Position numbers and translations under genes: made by a program
Assembly (NCBI GenBank): GCA_037968855.1
Contig: JBBKWH010000052.1
Coordinates: 1-25,181, forward strand
DNA length: 25,181 nucleotides
Origin: JBBKWH01 sp037968855
GTDB lineage: Bacteria > Pseudomonadota > Gammaproteobacteria > Pseudomonadales > Moraxellaceae
Direction: 5' to 3'
The notes under the pieces: generated by a model
The model's input: only the letters and a program-made list of their open reading frames with translations
Database searches by the model: none
What the model was told of the DNA's origin: nothing
Shown: positions 24,427 through 25,181 of the stretch, piece by piece
How the letters are laid out: each line of letters opens with the position of its first letter
Numbering within the stretch: position 1 is the stretch's first letter

Positions 24427-25181
24427 ATGGAACATTTAGAAAAACTACTGCAAGATGTGATTTCAGTCACACAGCGTATCGAAGCCAGCCGAAAAATGTA
24501 TGCGGCACAGGTTGCACCAGATTTTAATGCTTTTAATTATATTCAAACCAATGAGTTAATGCTTAGCCGGATTTTGGCTGATTTGCTAGACCCATCAAAA
24601 TCTCATGCTCAAGGTGATTTGTTTTTAAAAGGTTTTCTTAAGCTATTGGTCTGTGATTGGTCTAGCTCTATCGATCTGAGTAATAGCTTCAATCAAAAAA
24701 TTCAAGTGAACACAGAAGTGCAAACCAAAGCTTCTTCTGAAGATGGTACGCCACGGCGTATGGATATTTATCTGACCATCAAAAATGATCATCATGATAT
24801 TGGTTTATGTATTGAAAACAAGCCGTTTGCCAGTGATCAAAAAAAACAGATGGCTGATTATTATGAAGAGTTAGAAAAAAGAGGGCACAGTCTATTTCAC
24901 TTGGTGTATTTGAAATATGATGGTTCCGATCCTAGTGGCGATAGCGTTGACAAAGATAAGCTAGAGAGCTGGCTAGCCGATGAAAAAATCACGATTTTAA
25001 GTTATGCGGATCTTATCCCTTGGCTAGAGGCTTGTTTGGGCTATATCCAAAACATTCGCGTTCAAAATTTTGTCAAAGAGTTTATTGGTTATATTCAAAA
25101 GCGTTTTTTAGGGGTGCGGGATATGAATGAAAAATATGAAGTCAATCGGCTAATGATTAAGTCTAGTGAGTCTATAAATGC
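24427..25181 (+). CDS. PD-(D/E)XK nuclease superfamily protein (partial at the window end)
   Basis: The open frame starts at the ATG at 24427 and runs off the window after 251 complete codons with no stop. The N-terminal NELMLSRILADLLDP…H pattern (42–60) is typical of the PDDEXK_4-type family. The nuclease core follows: Glu97 (NTEVQ), Asp113 (RMDIYL), and Glu130-x-Lys132 (CIENKP), then FASDQKKQMADYYEEL. These are the D…ExK catalytic residues. The family is often found in defence and accessory regions, and its precise substrate is not established. The gene is clearly lower in GC (about 35–40% in sampled lines, against 50–57% in guaA), suggesting horizontal acquisition. Confidence 0.85.
   Translation, partial: MEHLEKLLQDVISVTQRIEASRKMYAAQVAPDFNAFNYIQTNELMLSRILADLLDPSKSHAQGDLFLKGFLKLLVCDWSSSIDLSNSFNQKIQVNTEVQTKASSEDGTPRRMDIYLTIKNDHHDIGLCIENKPFASDQKKQMADYYEELEKRGHSLFHLVYLKYDGSDPSGDSVDKDKLESWLADEKITILSYADLIPWLEACLGYIQNIRVQNFVKEFIGYIQKRFLGVRDMNEKYEVNRLMIKSSESIN

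Overview
The window looks like chromosomal DNA of a gammaproteobacterium, most likely of the Moraxellaceae (Acinetobacter and relatives). Three things suggest this: the dapA–bamC-like–purC block, a guaA that is not preceded by guaB, and the style of several small lipoproteins. This is inference from gene content, not a database match. Most of the DNA is housekeeping and of even composition. The last ~750 bases are clearly more AT-rich.

Layout. 147–2186 (minus) is a lipoprotein cluster: a DUF2799-like lipoprotein, two paralogous M23/LytM lipoprotein endopeptidases and a small unknown protein. mutY lies just upstream (3327–2269), and before it a dienelactone hydrolase-family gene ending in a strong terminator. 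4412–6944 (minus) is a redox cluster: an inner-membrane cytochrome b561, a one-haem protein with outer-membrane barrel character, and a periplasmic cytochrome c. The middle gene is broken by an 11-bp tandem duplication. A 53-aa DUF1328 membrane protein follows, then glpD and a YcgN-type Cys-cluster gene on the plus strand. 9889–10706 (minus) holds two tandem paralogous 84-aa charged helical proteins with duplicated upstream regions. rarA and an alpha/beta hydrolase form a plus-strand pair; the hydrolase has lost its expected stop at a run of eight G. Then come tRNA-Ser(CGA), the dapA–bamC–purC operon, and a tRNA-Gly(GCC) with an unusual acceptor stem. 16244–19338 (plus) carries an M48 metalloprotease lipoprotein, bolA, a SirB2-family membrane protein, an orphan ParA-like ATPase and a small lipoprotein. 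Two DUF4394 lipoprotein genes, one with an internally duplicated domain, lie on the minus strand at 19422–22394. guaA follows on the plus strand.

Downstream of guaA are two copies, exactly 100 bp apart, of a ~60-bp structured repeat. One hairpin of the repeat differs between the copies at three base pairs, each difference matched by its pairing partner. Next is a long hairpin just upstream of a low-GC PD-(D/E)XK-type nuclease gene that runs off the window. Because guaA is known as an integration hotspot, this edge may be the start of an accessory or defence island.

The points most worth a second look are the covarying repeat pair, the 11-bp duplication in the outer-membrane haem protein, the G8 tract that removes the hydrolase stop, the mismatched tRNA-Gly, the PmrA-type box before cytochrome b561, and the paralogous 84-aa genes with conserved leaders.
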